This document shows, piece after piece, positions 35,331 through 44,051 of a stretch of DNA of 44,157 bases. The translations under genes were made by a program, and so were the position numbers. The notes under the pieces are model-generated. The model was not told the origin of the DNA. It did not search any database and worked only from the letters and a program-made list of their open reading frames with translations. Source of the stretch: a virus; the IMG/VR virus record IMGVR_UViG_3300042889_000984, positions 1 through 44,157 of that record; one strand, given 5' to 3'. Positions within the stretch are counted from its first letter, which is position 1. Each line of letters starts with the position of its first letter.

Positions 35331-38300
35331 ATCTCTTTTAATTTTTCAATCATTTTTTCCATTATATCAACATCTTTTTCACCATGAAAAAATAATAAAT
35401 TTTCTTTATTAGCTGGAACTCTAACCCATTTTGATAACTCTTCTTCATTATCATCAAGACCGACTTTATCATAAATTAAATCAATACTATCTAAACTAGC
35501 ATTAACATAAATGTATGGTAACCCATTTAATATGTTGTATTTCCATAACAAAACATTTAATATTGTTTCTTCATTATATGGTGCGTAATGTTCATTATTT
35601 TTTAATATCTTTGGATTTATACACATCCAATACCACTCATCCATGAAATCAATACAATCTTTACTAGCAATAAAATAACCAGTTTGTCTATATCTTTCAC
35701 GTACCTTTTGATTAACATTATATAGTTCACAAGCTGGATGTTCCAATGTGGTTGTTAAATCTTCTTTAGTTTCAGCTCCACCTCTACCATTTGCAAATAA
35801 ATAATCATAAACACCTTGAACAAAGAATGGGTAACTAAAATCAGTATATAAGTTAAAGATATTATCAACATTTGGTGTTGCAACTGAATCACTATCAACA
35901 TATACCGCAATATCTAAATAATTAGTTAATACATCTTTCATGATTAGTGGTCTTTGTATTAGTAATTTATAGATGTTTGAATTATTTCGATTTATATAAA
36001 AATTAGATTCTGAACTTTCATACATATTAGCATCGTTTTCTAAATTACAAACCCACTTAATTGTTGTTACATTTTCAACATTAACCTTTAAATCAGAATC
36101 TAACATATATACGTATATTGGTAGATTACTAAATGCTCTAATTGATTTTGCTGCTGCACTAACGATATTAAAGTATTTTACATTACTGTATAATACATAA
36201 CCATGCTTTACTAAACTATCATTAATTAATTTTTCATTATCTGGATATCCTTTATATAAACTATGGTGATGTACGTTAGTATTCATATACGTTAAACCAA
36301 TTTCTTCTGACACTTGGTATTCTCTTACTGGTGAATCAGTCATAAGTGGTCTGTAATCGTTTAATAATGATAATATCGCTTTACTGTATACAATTGGCCC
36401 TGTAGTTCTTAATACAGCCTCTTTACCCGCTCCATCGGTATAGTTTCTAATGTTATATTCAACTAGTTCTATTGTTTTCTTTAGAAATGGGTGTTCGGGT
36501 TTACATATGATATACCAATTTTGAAATTCACCAAGTGAATAATCTAATTCATCAGACCAATCTCTACCTGGCCAATGTGATAAAAGATATTCATCAGTAT
36601 ATAATAATGTATCTTCTAATGGTACTGTTGTTGTACTTTTAATGTCTAAATAAACCCCACCAACTTTATACATTAATAGATATCTAAAATAATCAGCTTT
36701 AGCTGGGCCATAACTATCATTAATGGTTAAATACAGTTTTAATGTTTCTTTTGAGTAGTTTTCCTTTATAAAATTTACACAGTCTTCATCATTGTAGAAT
36801 CTATATTCAAAGGTTGGGTTCATTTTTTTAAGTTGGTCAACATTGTTTACTAATTCAACTGGTAAATCATTTGTTTTATATGTTTGATGTATAACTCTAG
36901 GAATCTTTTGTTTCCTTAAAATTATATCACTCATTAAATATTCAACATCATATCCTACAAATCGTTTCAATAATTTATTAATTTCTTCTTTATTTGATAC
37001 TTCACTATGACATTCAAATTTAATTTTATTTGCCAATAATTTTGGGTTTTTTTCACATTCATTTAAATAGTCATTTAAAATAACATGGTCATAACCTTCT
37101 GTATCAACTTTTAAATAATCAATACTTTTTACATTATGTTTTTCAATTAAGTTGGACCAAGTTATAGTTGGTACTTTTTGTATTGTGACTAATTTATCAT
37201 ATAATTCTTTACCTATTTCTTTAATAGTAAATGGGTGTGGATTATTTACGCTATTACTACCTCTAACCCACCATGGTAGGTTATGTGTGTCAATATGTTT
37301 ATCTTTTATGTAATAAATATCAATAGAACCTTCTTCATCTGACATAGCAGCTTGAATCTTTTTAACGTTTCGTTTGTTCGGTAATTTATCAAGATAATAC
37401 TTAATTGGTTCAATACTTATACCTTTTGTTAAATTATTCGATTCTTCTATTAGTGTATCAAAATCTGATGTACCAATTTCAATAAAATCATAATGACCAT
37501 CATCAACCACATTTAATTGCAATAAATCAATCATTTTATTTGTATCGGTATCAATATCACCAGTTAAAAAAGAAATGCATTCTTCGTTATTGTATGAATC
37601 ACAATATGTTTCTAAATTAAACATTAAAATTTTAGAATCATACATTAGTGCTTCTTTAACAACTAATGGGTTTAATTCTAGTTTTGATGTAAATAAAAAT
37701 AAATCACTAGCTATTATGAAGTCATCAGTATTATCTTTTTCACCCCATACTATACAGTTGCTTGGTATATTTTCCATTAGTGGTTTCCAATAATCCATAA
37801 AATTACCAGCTTGATTACCTACAAAATGAAAAGTCACACCTCTACCTTCAAATTGTCTAGCTAATTCAAAAGCATAACCTTGATTTTTCCCTGGTGTAAA
37901 TAAACCAATATTTACAACATGTTTTGAGCTTGGGTCAAGTTTTAATTTTTCAATTGCAAGTTGTTGTTGTTTGATTTTTTTATCAACTGGATATTCAATA
38001 ACAACTGATTCAATACCTAAACTTTCATACATTTTTTTTGAGTATTCAGATACGAATATAAATTTATCTGGTAAAAACCTTTTTAATGGTTTAGAATCGT
38101 ATGAACTATGAGTTGTTTCAAATATTTTATATTGTCTATCTGAATTATATATTTTAATCAAGATATCTTTATCGATAAATGTTTCAGATAATTCTTCTAT
38201 AAAAATTATTTCAGGGTCAAAATCTTCAATAACTTTAATCAATTTATGTTTATCATCACCTACTGAAATAAATTTATCACCTAATAAGTTAATTATCTTA

Positions 38301-38455
38301 TTTCTTTGAATTACAAAATCTGGTGATAAAAAATTATATTCAACACATACAACGTTATAATGTGACATCAATAACTCAATTTTATTTAATGTGAATTGAG
38401 GTGCACCACCTGTAGATAGATGTGATGCTATTATTAATAAATTATTTTTAACCAT
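35327..38455 (-). CDS. Four-domain glycosyltransferase/methyltransferase
   Basis: 1042 aa. Domain 1 (1-315) is a GT-B glycosyltransferase like family GT4 (STGGAPQF near the N-terminus, GLFTPGKNQGYAFELAR, and ELNPLVVKEAL for the E-x7-E loop). Domain 2 (about 320-510) is an FkbM-like methyltransferase (YDFIEIGTSDFD, IDYLKVDTEGYDHVI, D451). Domain 3 (about 517-745) is a GT32/Och1-like enzyme (IPRVIHQTYK, AKADYFRYLLMYKVGGVYLDI, D604). Domain 4 (751-1042) is a GT8-like GT-A enzyme with the DxD motif VYVDSDSV (D854, D856). The glycine-rich loop of domain 2 is degenerate (IGTSD), so methylation there needs testing. The protein could build a short, methylated oligosaccharide in one assembly line. It is the first gene of the operon, overlapping the next by 4 nt. 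Confidence 0.85.
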   Translation of the reverse strand: MVKNNLLIIASHLSTGGAPQFTLNKIELLMSHYNVVCVEYNFLSPDFVIQRNKIINLLGDKFISVGDDKHKLIKVIEDFDPEIIFIEELSETFIDKDILIKIYNSDRQYKIFETTHSSYDSKPLKRFLPDKFIFVSEYSKKMYESLGIESVVIEYPVDKKIKQQQLAIEKLKLDPSSKHVVNIGLFTPGKNQGYAFELARQFEGRGVTFHFVGNQAGNFMDYWKPLMENIPSNCIVWGEKDNTDDFIIASDLFLFTSKLELNPLVVKEALMYDSKILMFNLETYCDSYNNEECISFLTGDIDTDTNKMIDLLQLNVVDDGHYDFIEIGTSDFDTLIEESNNLTKGISIEPIKYYLDKLPNKRNVKKIQAAMSDEEGSIDIYYIKDKHIDTHNLPWWVRGSNSVNNPHPFTIKEIGKELYDKLVTIQKVPTITWSNLIEKHNVKSIDYLKVDTEGYDHVILNDYLNECEKNPKLLANKIKFECHSEVSNKEEINKLLKRFVGYDVEYLMSDIILRKQKIPRVIHQTYKTNDLPVELVNNVDQLKKMNPTFEYRFYNDEDCVNFIKENYSKETLKLYLTINDSYGPAKADYFRYLLMYKVGGVYLDIKSTTTVPLEDTLLYTDEYLLSHWPGRDWSDELDYSLGEFQNWYIICKPEHPFLKKTIELVEYNIRNYTDGAGKEAVLRTTGPIVYSKAILSLLNDYRPLMTDSPVREYQVSEEIGLTYMNTNVHHHSLYKGYPDNEKLINDSLVKHGYVLYSNVKYFNIVSAAAKSIRAFSNLPIYVYMLDSDLKVNVENVTTIKWVCNLENDANMYESSESNFYINRNNSNIYKLLIQRPLIMKDVLTNYLDIAVYVDSDSVATPNVDNIFNLYTDFSYPFFVQGVYDYLFANGRGGAETKEDLTTTLEHPACELYNVNQKVRERYRQTGYFIASKDCIDFMDEWYWMCINPKILKNNEHYAPYNEETILNVLLWKYNILNGLPYIYVNASLDSIDLIYDKVGLDDNEEELSKWVRVPANKENLLFFHGEKDVDIMEKMIEKLKEI

Positions 38456-38478
38456 AAATTAAATATAGTATTTTTTTT

Positions 38479-38493
38479 ATTAAAAATAAATGT
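38479..38493 (-). promoter_or_regulatory. Degenerate late-type motif for the glycan-modification operon
   Basis: On the minus strand ACATTTAT (38486-38493), one mismatch from ATATTTAT, is followed by TTTTAATAAAA-type sequence. It ends 30 nt before the start at 38455, a gap like that of the other heptosyltransferase gene at 10716 (29 nt). It may be a weaker late promoter. Confidence 0.3.
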
Positions 38494-38523
38494 AAAATAA
38501 CTTATTATTTGTAAGTATCAGTG

Positions 38524-38538
38524 ATATTTATATATAAA
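38524..38538 (+). promoter_or_regulatory. Putative late promoter motif
   Basis: ATATTTAT at 38524-38531, followed by ATATAAATT, ending 16 nt before the ATG at 38548. Because the motif lies inside the longest open frame (GTG at 38521), it also argues for the later start. Confidence 0.55.
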
Positions 38539-38547
38539 TTTAAATAT

Positions 38548-40119
38548 ATGTCTATTTCTTACATTATCGATAATAATGATGAATCATTATCTAATCAAAT
38601 TATTAAGGGTTCTTTATCACAAGGTGATAATACATCTGCTAGTGGTGCTTATTCACATGCTGAAGGTGAATCAACAAAGGCTATTGGTACTAATTCACAT
38701 GCTGAAGGTTATTTTTCAACAGCTAGTGGTGATGATTCACATGCTGAGGGTTCTGAAACAATAGCTAGTGGTGCTACATCACACGTTGAAGGTTATGGTA
38801 GTCTAGCTGGTGGTGATAGTTCACATGCTGAAGGTAATTTTACAATAGCTAGTGGTATTTATTCACATAGTGAAGGTGGTCAAACATCTGCAATTAGCGA
38901 TGCGTCACACGCAGAAGGTTATTTAACAACTGCTAGTGGTTTATATTCACACGCTGAAGGTACTCTAACAATAGCTAGTGGTCAAGCTTCACATGCTGAG
39001 GGTAGTTATGCAACTGCTAGTGGTAATTATTCACATGCTGAAGGTCAACAAACAATAGCAAGTGGTGATTATTCACATGTTGAGGGTTCATTTACAATAG
39101 CTAGTGGTATTTTTTCACACGCTGAAGGTGGTTTAACAACCGCTAGTGGTTATCTATCACATTCTGAGGGTTCTGGTACAACAGCTAGTGGTACAGCGTC
39201 ACACGCTGAAGGTGATAGAACGATAGCTAGTGGTGATACGTCACATGCTGAGGGTAGTAAAACAAGAGCTAGTGGTACTTTTTCACATGCTGAAGGTCAA
39301 AATACAACAGCTAGTGGTAATTATGGTTCACATGCTGAAGGTCAAAATACAATAGCTAGTGGTGATAATTCACACGCTGAGGGTAGTTATACAAAAGCAT
39401 TTGGTCAAGCTTCACACGCTGAAGGATATAGTACAACTGCTAGTGGCATTCAGGCGCATTCTGAAGGTTATTTAACAACAGCTAGTGGTTATTATTCACA
39501 TGCTGAAGGGATTTCAGCAAAGTCTTTTGGTGCTTATTCACATGCTGAAGGTAATGCTACAATAGCTAGTGGTGATACGTCACACGCTGAAGGGTATCAA
39601 ACAACTGCTAGTGGTTATTATTCGCATTCTCAAGGTTATATTACATTAGCTAGTGGTCAAAATTCACACGCTGAAGGTCAGCAAACCTCAGCAACAACAT
39701 ATAATACACACGCTGAAGGTATTGGTACACTTGCTAGTGGTACGGGTTCGCACGCTGAAGGTTATGGTACCAAAGCAACTGGAATTAATTCACATTCACA
39801 AAATTTATATACAACAGCATTTGGGTTTCATTCACATGCGGGTGGTTCAGGTTCAACCGCAACTGGTATCGCATCATTCGTTCATTCATCTAATTCAACG
39901 GTAAGTGGTGATAGAAGTGCTATTATTGGTGGTCAAGGTATAACTGGTTCAGCTGCTGATACTGTTTATGTTCCAGATTTTGTAATTAAAAAAACAGCAA
40001 CAGTTCCAACAAGTTCAGCAGATACTGTTGGTGAAAATGGTTCTATAACATGGGATAATACACATTTTTATTGGAAAGCAAATGGTCAATGGTTAAGAGT
40101 TTTAGGTTCAACGTTCTAA
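38548..40119 (+). CDS. Second SHAEG-repeat fibre (YadA-head-like)
   Basis: 523 aa from the ATG at 38548. The longer frame from GTG 38521 runs over the promoter motif and is rejected. After a short head (MSISYIIDNNDESLSN) come 29 units of 14 residues, SHAEGxxTTASGxY, then the same cap as the first SHAEG fibre (SFVHSSNSTVSGDRSAIIGG against SFIHSSSSTVSGDRSVVIGG). A short tail follows (ITWDNTHFYWKANGQWLRVLG), of the kind that closes many phage fibre or capsid-decoration proteins. It lacks the long N-terminal module and C-terminal tip of the first fibre, so it could be a shorter fibre, a tip or a decoration. It is divergent from the glycan operon. A terminator follows. Confidence 0.78.
   Translation: MSISYIIDNNDESLSNQIIKGSLSQGDNTSASGAYSHAEGESTKAIGTNSHAEGYFSTASGDDSHAEGSETIASGATSHVEGYGSLAGGDSSHAEGNFTIASGIYSHSEGGQTSAISDASHAEGYLTTASGLYSHAEGTLTIASGQASHAEGSYATASGNYSHAEGQQTIASGDYSHVEGSFTIASGIFSHAEGGLTTASGYLSHSEGSGTTASGTASHAEGDRTIASGDTSHAEGSKTRASGTFSHAEGQNTTASGNYGSHAEGQNTIASGDNSHAEGSYTKAFGQASHAEGYSTTASGIQAHSEGYLTTASGYYSHAEGISAKSFGAYSHAEGNATIASGDTSHAEGYQTTASGYYSHSQGYITLASGQNSHAEGQQTSATTYNTHAEGIGTLASGTGSHAEGYGTKATGINSHSQNLYTTAFGFHSHAGGSGSTATGIASFVHSSNSTVSGDRSAIIGGQGITGSAADTVYVPDFVIKKTATVPTSSADTVGENGSITWDNTHFYWKANGQWLRVLGSTF
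38629..39910 (+). repeat. 42-bp coding repeat array (SHAEG units), second copy
   Basis: 29 units of 42 nt (one of 45 nt) around TCACATGCTGAAGGT, mirrored in protein by SHAEG. It is shorter than the array at 7777-9729 and has a different order of variable residues, so it is not a simple recent copy. Confidence 0.85.
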
Positions 40120-40145
40120 TAAGCTAAACATTTCATAAAAATAAT

Positions 40146-40170
40146 AAAGGGGTCTTAGGGCTCCTTTTTT
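40146..40170 (+). terminator. Intrinsic terminator after second SHAEG fibre
   Basis: AAAGGGGTC (40146-40154), loop TTAG, GGCTCCTTT (40159-40167) with two G-T pairs, then T to 40170. It also precedes the stop codon of the minus-strand 49-aa gene, so it may serve both strands. Confidence 0.75.
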
Positions 40171-40173
40171 ATT

Positions 40174-40323
40174 TTACTCACCATATAAGTCTTTTGGTTT
40201 GATACATTTTTCTTTAATTAATTTCTCAACATACGCAAACATTTTTAAACCATTTTCTTCACAGTAATCTTTAAGGATTTTGTGGGTATTAGGTGTTATT
40301 TTAAGGTTTTTGGTTCGTTTCAT
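40174..40323 (-). CDS. Small basic protein (49 aa), possible DNA-binding regulator
   Basis: ATG at 40321-40323, stop at 40174-40176. The sequence MKRTKNLKITPNTHKILKDY, then CEENGLKMFAYVEKLIKEKC, is a short strand (NLKITPNT) followed by two helices. That is the layout of ribbon-helix-helix repressors, and also of a small phage family I have seen with the THKxLKxYCxxxGxKM pattern, whose function is unknown. It is very basic at the start. Upstream are a TAnnTTTG element and an 8-bp inverted repeat overlapping it, which would suit self-repression. The gene is too short for usual ORF cut-offs, but its codon use and conserved-looking pattern support it. Confidence 0.6.
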   Translation of the reverse strand: MKRTKNLKITPNTHKILKDYCEENGLKMFAYVEKLIKEKCIKPKDLYGE

Positions 40324-40342
40324 AATTGTTTTAATAGTAAAT

Positions 40343-40395
40343 ATGACAAAAGTAAGTTATTTGTCATACTATTTTTTGTTGTAAAACAACAAAAA
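40343..40395 (-). promoter_or_regulatory. Operator/promoter-like region with two inverted repeats
   Basis: Inverted repeat 1 is ATGACAAA (40343-40350) and TTTGTCAT (40360-40367) with a 9-nt gap. On the minus strand TACTTTTG (40347-40354) fits TAnnTTTG, but no TTG stands at the right distance. Inverted repeat 2 is TTTTTGTTGT (40373-40382) and ACAACAAAAA (40386-40395), a perfect 10-bp stem with an AAA loop. Confidence 0.4.
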
Positions 40396-40417
40396 GAAAT
40401 TTTTCGATTTTTACTAT

Positions 40418-40432
40418 ATATTTATTATAAAA
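40418..40432 (+). promoter_or_regulatory. Putative late promoter motif upstream of sheath gene
   Basis: ATATTTAT at 40418-40425 followed by TATAAAA. It ends 44 nt before the ATG at 40470. A six-codon frame (ATG 40433) lies in the leader. Confidence 0.5.
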
Positions 40433-40469
40433 ATGACTCAAGATAATAATTAATTAAAAAAAGTAAATA

Positions 40470-43304
40470 ATGGCAGAGAAAGTATTCGTCAGTCCAGGTG
40501 TCTATACATCAGAAAAAGACTTAACATTCGTTACACGACAAGTGGGTGTAACAACATTGGGATTGGTTGGTGAAACAACGCAAGGTCCAGCATTCCAACC
40601 TATCTTCGTATCAAACTACGATGAATTTAGGTCTTTCTTTGGTGGCTTAGATGCTACTAGAGTAAAAGATACGGGTGCACCAAAATATGAATTACCATAC
40701 ATTGCAAAATCATATTTATCACAATCTAATCAATTGTTTGTAACTAGAGTATTAGGTTTCTCTGGTTATGATGCTGGTTTAGCTTGGGGTATAACATTAA
40801 GTGCAGCTTTAGACCCAAATACAATTGATGTTGTGTCTGCAACTGCATATTCACCATTAATTTCATTTACTGCTGATTCAACTGGTACTATAACTAGTTT
40901 AGTTTCTAGTGATTCAGTTATTCAAAGTTTATGGGATAATGGTTTAATCGGTTTAGATTATTTAGCTGCATCATCACTTGGTCCAGTTGCTCCAGTTCCT
41001 TTAACATTTGAAAAAATAGGTGTTACTTTCCAAGGTGCTGAAATTCCTAATTTTGTTGTAACTTCGATAGTAACAAATACTAATGGTACAACTGGTGTAA
41101 CATCTGGTGATACTATTGTTTATTCTGGTGCTGGTTATTCTAATGTTGAAAACAAGGTAGTTGCATTATTAAGGTCTAGAGGTAGATACAATGGTTCTGA
41201 ACAATTAGTATTCGAAGTTTCTGCAAATACACAAGTTGATTTTGCAACAACACCTTTGAATGCTGAAACAGACCCTTATGGTGATTTCGCAATTGAAGGT
41301 ACTTCAAATATTTCAGGTATATTTAGATATGACTTATCATTTGATAAAACTAAGAAAAATTACATCACTAGAGTATTGGGTAGAAATGCACAAGACGGTA
41401 AAACTGCATTATTTGTTGAAGAAATATATGAAAACATGTTTTCTGATTATGTTACTAATGACGAAGTGTTAGGTATTAACATTACAGATTTAGTTAAATA
41501 CAATAGAGCATTTGATGATTATAAAAAAGAATTCCAACCAGCGGTAACTCCTTGGGTTGTATCTGAACTTCGTGGTTCAAACTTATTAAGATTATTTAGA
41601 CTTTGGACTATTTCTGATGGTGATGCTGCAAACAAACAATTTAAGATTTCAATTAGAAACATCCAACCAGATGTTAAAGAATTTGATTTAATTGTTAGAA
41701 GTTATTATGATACTGATGCAAGACCAAATATATTGGAAGCTTATTCAAGATGTTCAATGAACCCAGCTTCAAATAACTATATTGCTAAAAGAATTGGTAC
41801 ATTGGATGGTGAATTTCCATCAATGTCTAGTTATATCTTAGTTGATATGGAAACTGGTTCTGATACTTCAGATGCTTTCCCAGCTGGATTTATTGGTTAC
41901 CCATTAAGAGATTATACTGAAAATAGTAATACAACTGTTCAAGCACCAACAATTGAATATAAGAAAACATATGGTTCATTTGAAAACAAACGTAAATATT
42001 ATTTAGGTTTAACAGATACTAAGGGTATTGACCAAGACTTCTTTGACTATAAAGGTGTTCCAGATAGTACAACTATCGATATGTGGACTGGTATGACAAA
42101 TGGTTTCCACATGGATGTTAATGCTAGTGCTGCTACAATTGATAATGTATTTATCACTGTAAATACAACTGGTGGTACTTATAGCCCAATATACACATTC
42201 GATACAGGTTGTTGTGTATTCCAAAATGATTTCCAATTACAAGGTACTTCATATGAAAAATTATACTCACGTAAATTTACATTTGTTCCTTACGGTGGAT
42301 TTGATGGTTGGGACCCATATAGAACAAGAAGAACTAATACAGACCCTTATTTAATTAACGGTACTAAAGGTTCAATTGGTTTAACTAACGGTACATTCGC
42401 TAATAGAACATTAAGTAATGGTGACCCAGGTATCACATCTGATTACTATGCATACTTAGAGGCTATTTGGACATTTAAAAATCCAGAAGCAACAAATATT
42501 AACGTATTCTCAACTCCAGGTGTTGATACATTTAACAATACTAACTTAGTTGAAGAAGCAATTGAAATGGTTGAACAAGATAGAGCTGACTCTTTATACA
42601 TTGTTACGACTCCTGATACTGATGCTGGTGGTGATGTTTTATTACCAGAAGATGTTGCTGACCAATTATATGGTCAATATGATAGTAACTATACATGTAC
42701 ATACTGGCCTTGGATTCAAATTAATGATGCTGAGAACAATGTTTACATATATGTTCCACCAACAAGAGATGTAGTTAGAAATATTGCATTGACAGATAAT
42801 ATCGCATTCCCATGGTTCGCCGTTGCTGGTGTTCAAAGAGGTGATGTTGATGCTATCAAGGCAAGAGTTAAATTAACTTTGGGTGAGAGAGATACATTAT
42901 ATGAAAATAGAATAAACCCAATTGCAACGTTTGCATCTGAAGGTATTAAGATATGGGGTAACAAAACATTACAAGTTAAAGAAAGTGCTCTTGACAGAAT
43001 CAATGTTAGAAGATTGTTACTACAAGCTAGAAAACTTATTTCTGCTGTTGCGATTAGATTATTGTTTGAACAAAACGATGATATCGTTAGAAATCAATTC
43101 TTAAGCTTGGTTAACCCAATTTTGGATAACATTAGAAGTGAAAGAGGTTTAACTGACTTTAGAGTAGTATTGGATTCAAGTCCAGAATCAATAGATAGAA
43201 ATGAATTACTTGGTAGAATTTTCTTGAAGCCAACTAGAGCATTAGAATTTATATGTGTAGAATTTAATATCGTACCAACTGGTGCATCATTTGATGATAT
43301 CTAA
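40470..43304 (+). CDS. Tail sheath protein, T4 gp18-like
   Basis: 944 aa, clearly longer than T4 gp18 (659 aa). The N-terminus KVFVSPGVYTSEKDLT, then VGVTTLGLVGETTQGPAFQPIFV and EFRSFFGGL, is typical of contractile sheath proteins. The C-terminal sheath core follows (GIKIWGNKTLQVKESALDRINVRRLL, LFEQNDDIVRNQFLSLVNPIL, FRVVLDSSPES, GRIFLKPTRALEFICVEFNIVP). The sheath surrounds the tube and contracts to drive it through the cell envelope. The extra length lies in the middle (roughly residues 120-700), where outward-facing domains are inserted in this family. Codons end in C more often than in the fibres, in keeping with high expression. A strong terminator follows and the tube gene has its own promoter motif. 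Confidence 0.92.
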   Translation: MAEKVFVSPGVYTSEKDLTFVTRQVGVTTLGLVGETTQGPAFQPIFVSNYDEFRSFFGGLDATRVKDTGAPKYELPYIAKSYLSQSNQLFVTRVLGFSGYDAGLAWGITLSAALDPNTIDVVSATAYSPLISFTADSTGTITSLVSSDSVIQSLWDNGLIGLDYLAASSLGPVAPVPLTFEKIGVTFQGAEIPNFVVTSIVTNTNGTTGVTSGDTIVYSGAGYSNVENKVVALLRSRGRYNGSEQLVFEVSANTQVDFATTPLNAETDPYGDFAIEGTSNISGIFRYDLSFDKTKKNYITRVLGRNAQDGKTALFVEEIYENMFSDYVTNDEVLGINITDLVKYNRAFDDYKKEFQPAVTPWVVSELRGSNLLRLFRLWTISDGDAANKQFKISIRNIQPDVKEFDLIVRSYYDTDARPNILEAYSRCSMNPASNNYIAKRIGTLDGEFPSMSSYILVDMETGSDTSDAFPAGFIGYPLRDYTENSNTTVQAPTIEYKKTYGSFENKRKYYLGLTDTKGIDQDFFDYKGVPDSTTIDMWTGMTNGFHMDVNASAATIDNVFITVNTTGGTYSPIYTFDTGCCVFQNDFQLQGTSYEKLYSRKFTFVPYGGFDGWDPYRTRRTNTDPYLINGTKGSIGLTNGTFANRTLSNGDPGITSDYYAYLEAIWTFKNPEATNINVFSTPGVDTFNNTNLVEEAIEMVEQDRADSLYIVTTPDTDAGGDVLLPEDVADQLYGQYDSNYTCTYWPWIQINDAENNVYIYVPPTRDVVRNIALTDNIAFPWFAVAGVQRGDVDAIKARVKLTLGERDTLYENRINPIATFASEGIKIWGNKTLQVKESALDRINVRRLLLQARKLISAVAIRLLFEQNDDIVRNQFLSLVNPILDNIRSERGLTDFRVVLDSSPESIDRNELLGRIFLKPTRALEFICVEFNIVPTGASFDDI

Positions 43305-43315
43305 AAATAATTAAT

Positions 43316-43346
43316 AAAAAGGGTTATTTATTTAACCCTTTTTTTT
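43316..43346 (+). terminator. Intrinsic terminator after sheath gene
   Basis: AAAAAGGGTTA (43316-43326), loop TTTATT, TAACCCTTTTT (43333-43343), then further T to 43346. Perfect 11-bp stem and a long T tract. Confidence 0.88.
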
Positions 43347-43364
43347 AAAAAAATAGAATCATTA

Positions 43365-43379
43365 ATATTTATAATAAAA
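43365..43379 (+). promoter_or_regulatory. Putative late promoter motif upstream of tube gene
   Basis: ATATTTATAATAAAA in full, with the core at 43365-43372. It ends 39 nt before the ATG at 43412. Together with the terminator before it, this makes the tube gene a separate transcription unit. Confidence 0.6.
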
Positions 43380-43411
43380 GATAACAAAAAGAATTAAAAA
43401 AATAAAAGAAC

Positions 43412-43900
43412 ATGGCTGATTTATTGATGAAAATGCCCGTACCTTATGAGCCTAAAAAGAAGAATAGATGGCTTTTAAGATTTCCAGCTGATTTAGGTAT
43501 ACAAGAATGGTGGTTAGCGTCTGCCTCAAGACCTTCTATAACACAAAATGAGGTTGAAATACCTTTCCTAAACACATCTACTTGGGTAATCGGTAGATTT
43601 ACATGGGAATCTATTAGTGTGACGTTTAGAGACCCTATTGGGCCTTCTGCTGCTCAAGCTATTATGGAATGGGTTCGTTTACAATCTGAATCTATTACAG
43701 GTAGACAGGGTTATGCTGCTGGTTACAAAAAAGATATTGAATTAGAGATGTTGGACCCAACTGGAGTTGTTATTGAGAAATGGCAATTGCAAGGTACAAT
43801 GTTGACGAATGTTAACTTTGGTGACTTATCGATGGATGATGATGGTATCGCAGATATCACAGCTGACATGAGATTTGACAGAGCTATACTTTTGTTCTAA
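43412..43900 (+). CDS. Tail tube protein, T4 gp19-like
   Basis: 162 aa, one residue from T4 gp19 (163 aa). Features of the family include the start MADLLMKMPVPYEPKKKNRWLL (a leading helix and KxNRW), SRPSITQNEVEIPFLNT, then WESISVTFRDPIGPSAAQAI and MEWVRLQSESITGR, YKKDIELEMLDPTGVVIEKW, and the closing MLTNVNFGDLSMDDDGIADI. Hexameric rings of this protein stack into the inner tail tube, through which DNA passes. It follows the sheath gene, as in T4, but with a terminator and a new promoter motif between them, allowing a different level of expression. Confidence 0.93.
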   Translation: MADLLMKMPVPYEPKKKNRWLLRFPADLGIQEWWLASASRPSITQNEVEIPFLNTSTWVIGRFTWESISVTFRDPIGPSAAQAIMEWVRLQSESITGRQGYAAGYKKDIELEMLDPTGVVIEKWQLQGTMLTNVNFGDLSMDDDGIADITADMRFDRAILLF

Positions 43901-43906
43901 TTTATC

Positions 43907-44023
43907 ATGGCAAAGGCAAAAAAAGAAGGTAAACCTAAAAGAAATAGGGAGAACCTAAGTAAAAAAATTAAAATGGTTAATAAAAACCATGAGTTAATTA
44001 AACAATTAAAAGAAAACCTATAG
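43907..44023 (+). CDS. Small highly basic protein (38 aa)
   Basis: ATG at 43907, 6 nt after the tube gene stop, ending with TAG at 44021-44023. The sequence MAKAKKEGKPKRNRENLSKK, then IKMVNKNHELIKQLKENL, is Lys/Arg-rich and would form one long helix. No family is recognised. It could bind DNA or be a small virion or scaffold peptide. The stop codon sits inside the terminator hairpin that follows, a compact end of the transcription unit. Coding status is likely because of its position, its start context and the terminator directly behind it, but it is below usual gene-calling length. Confidence 0.55.
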   Translation: MAKAKKEGKPKRNRENLSKKIKMVNKNHELIKQLKENL

Positions 44024-44040
44024 AAATATAGGTTTTTTTT
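44013..44040 (+). terminator. Intrinsic terminator overlapping the end of the 38-aa gene
   Basis: AAAACCTATA (44013-44022), GAAA tetraloop, TATAGGTTTT (44027-44036), with T to 44040. Perfect 10-bp stem. Confidence 0.88.
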
Positions 44041-44051
44041 GTTTTAATCAA

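Noticed and set aside
38521-38547. GTG start nine codons upstream of the second SHAEG fibre
   Set aside because: This stretch is the late promoter motif itself; the ATG at 38548 has the usual 16-nt distance from it.
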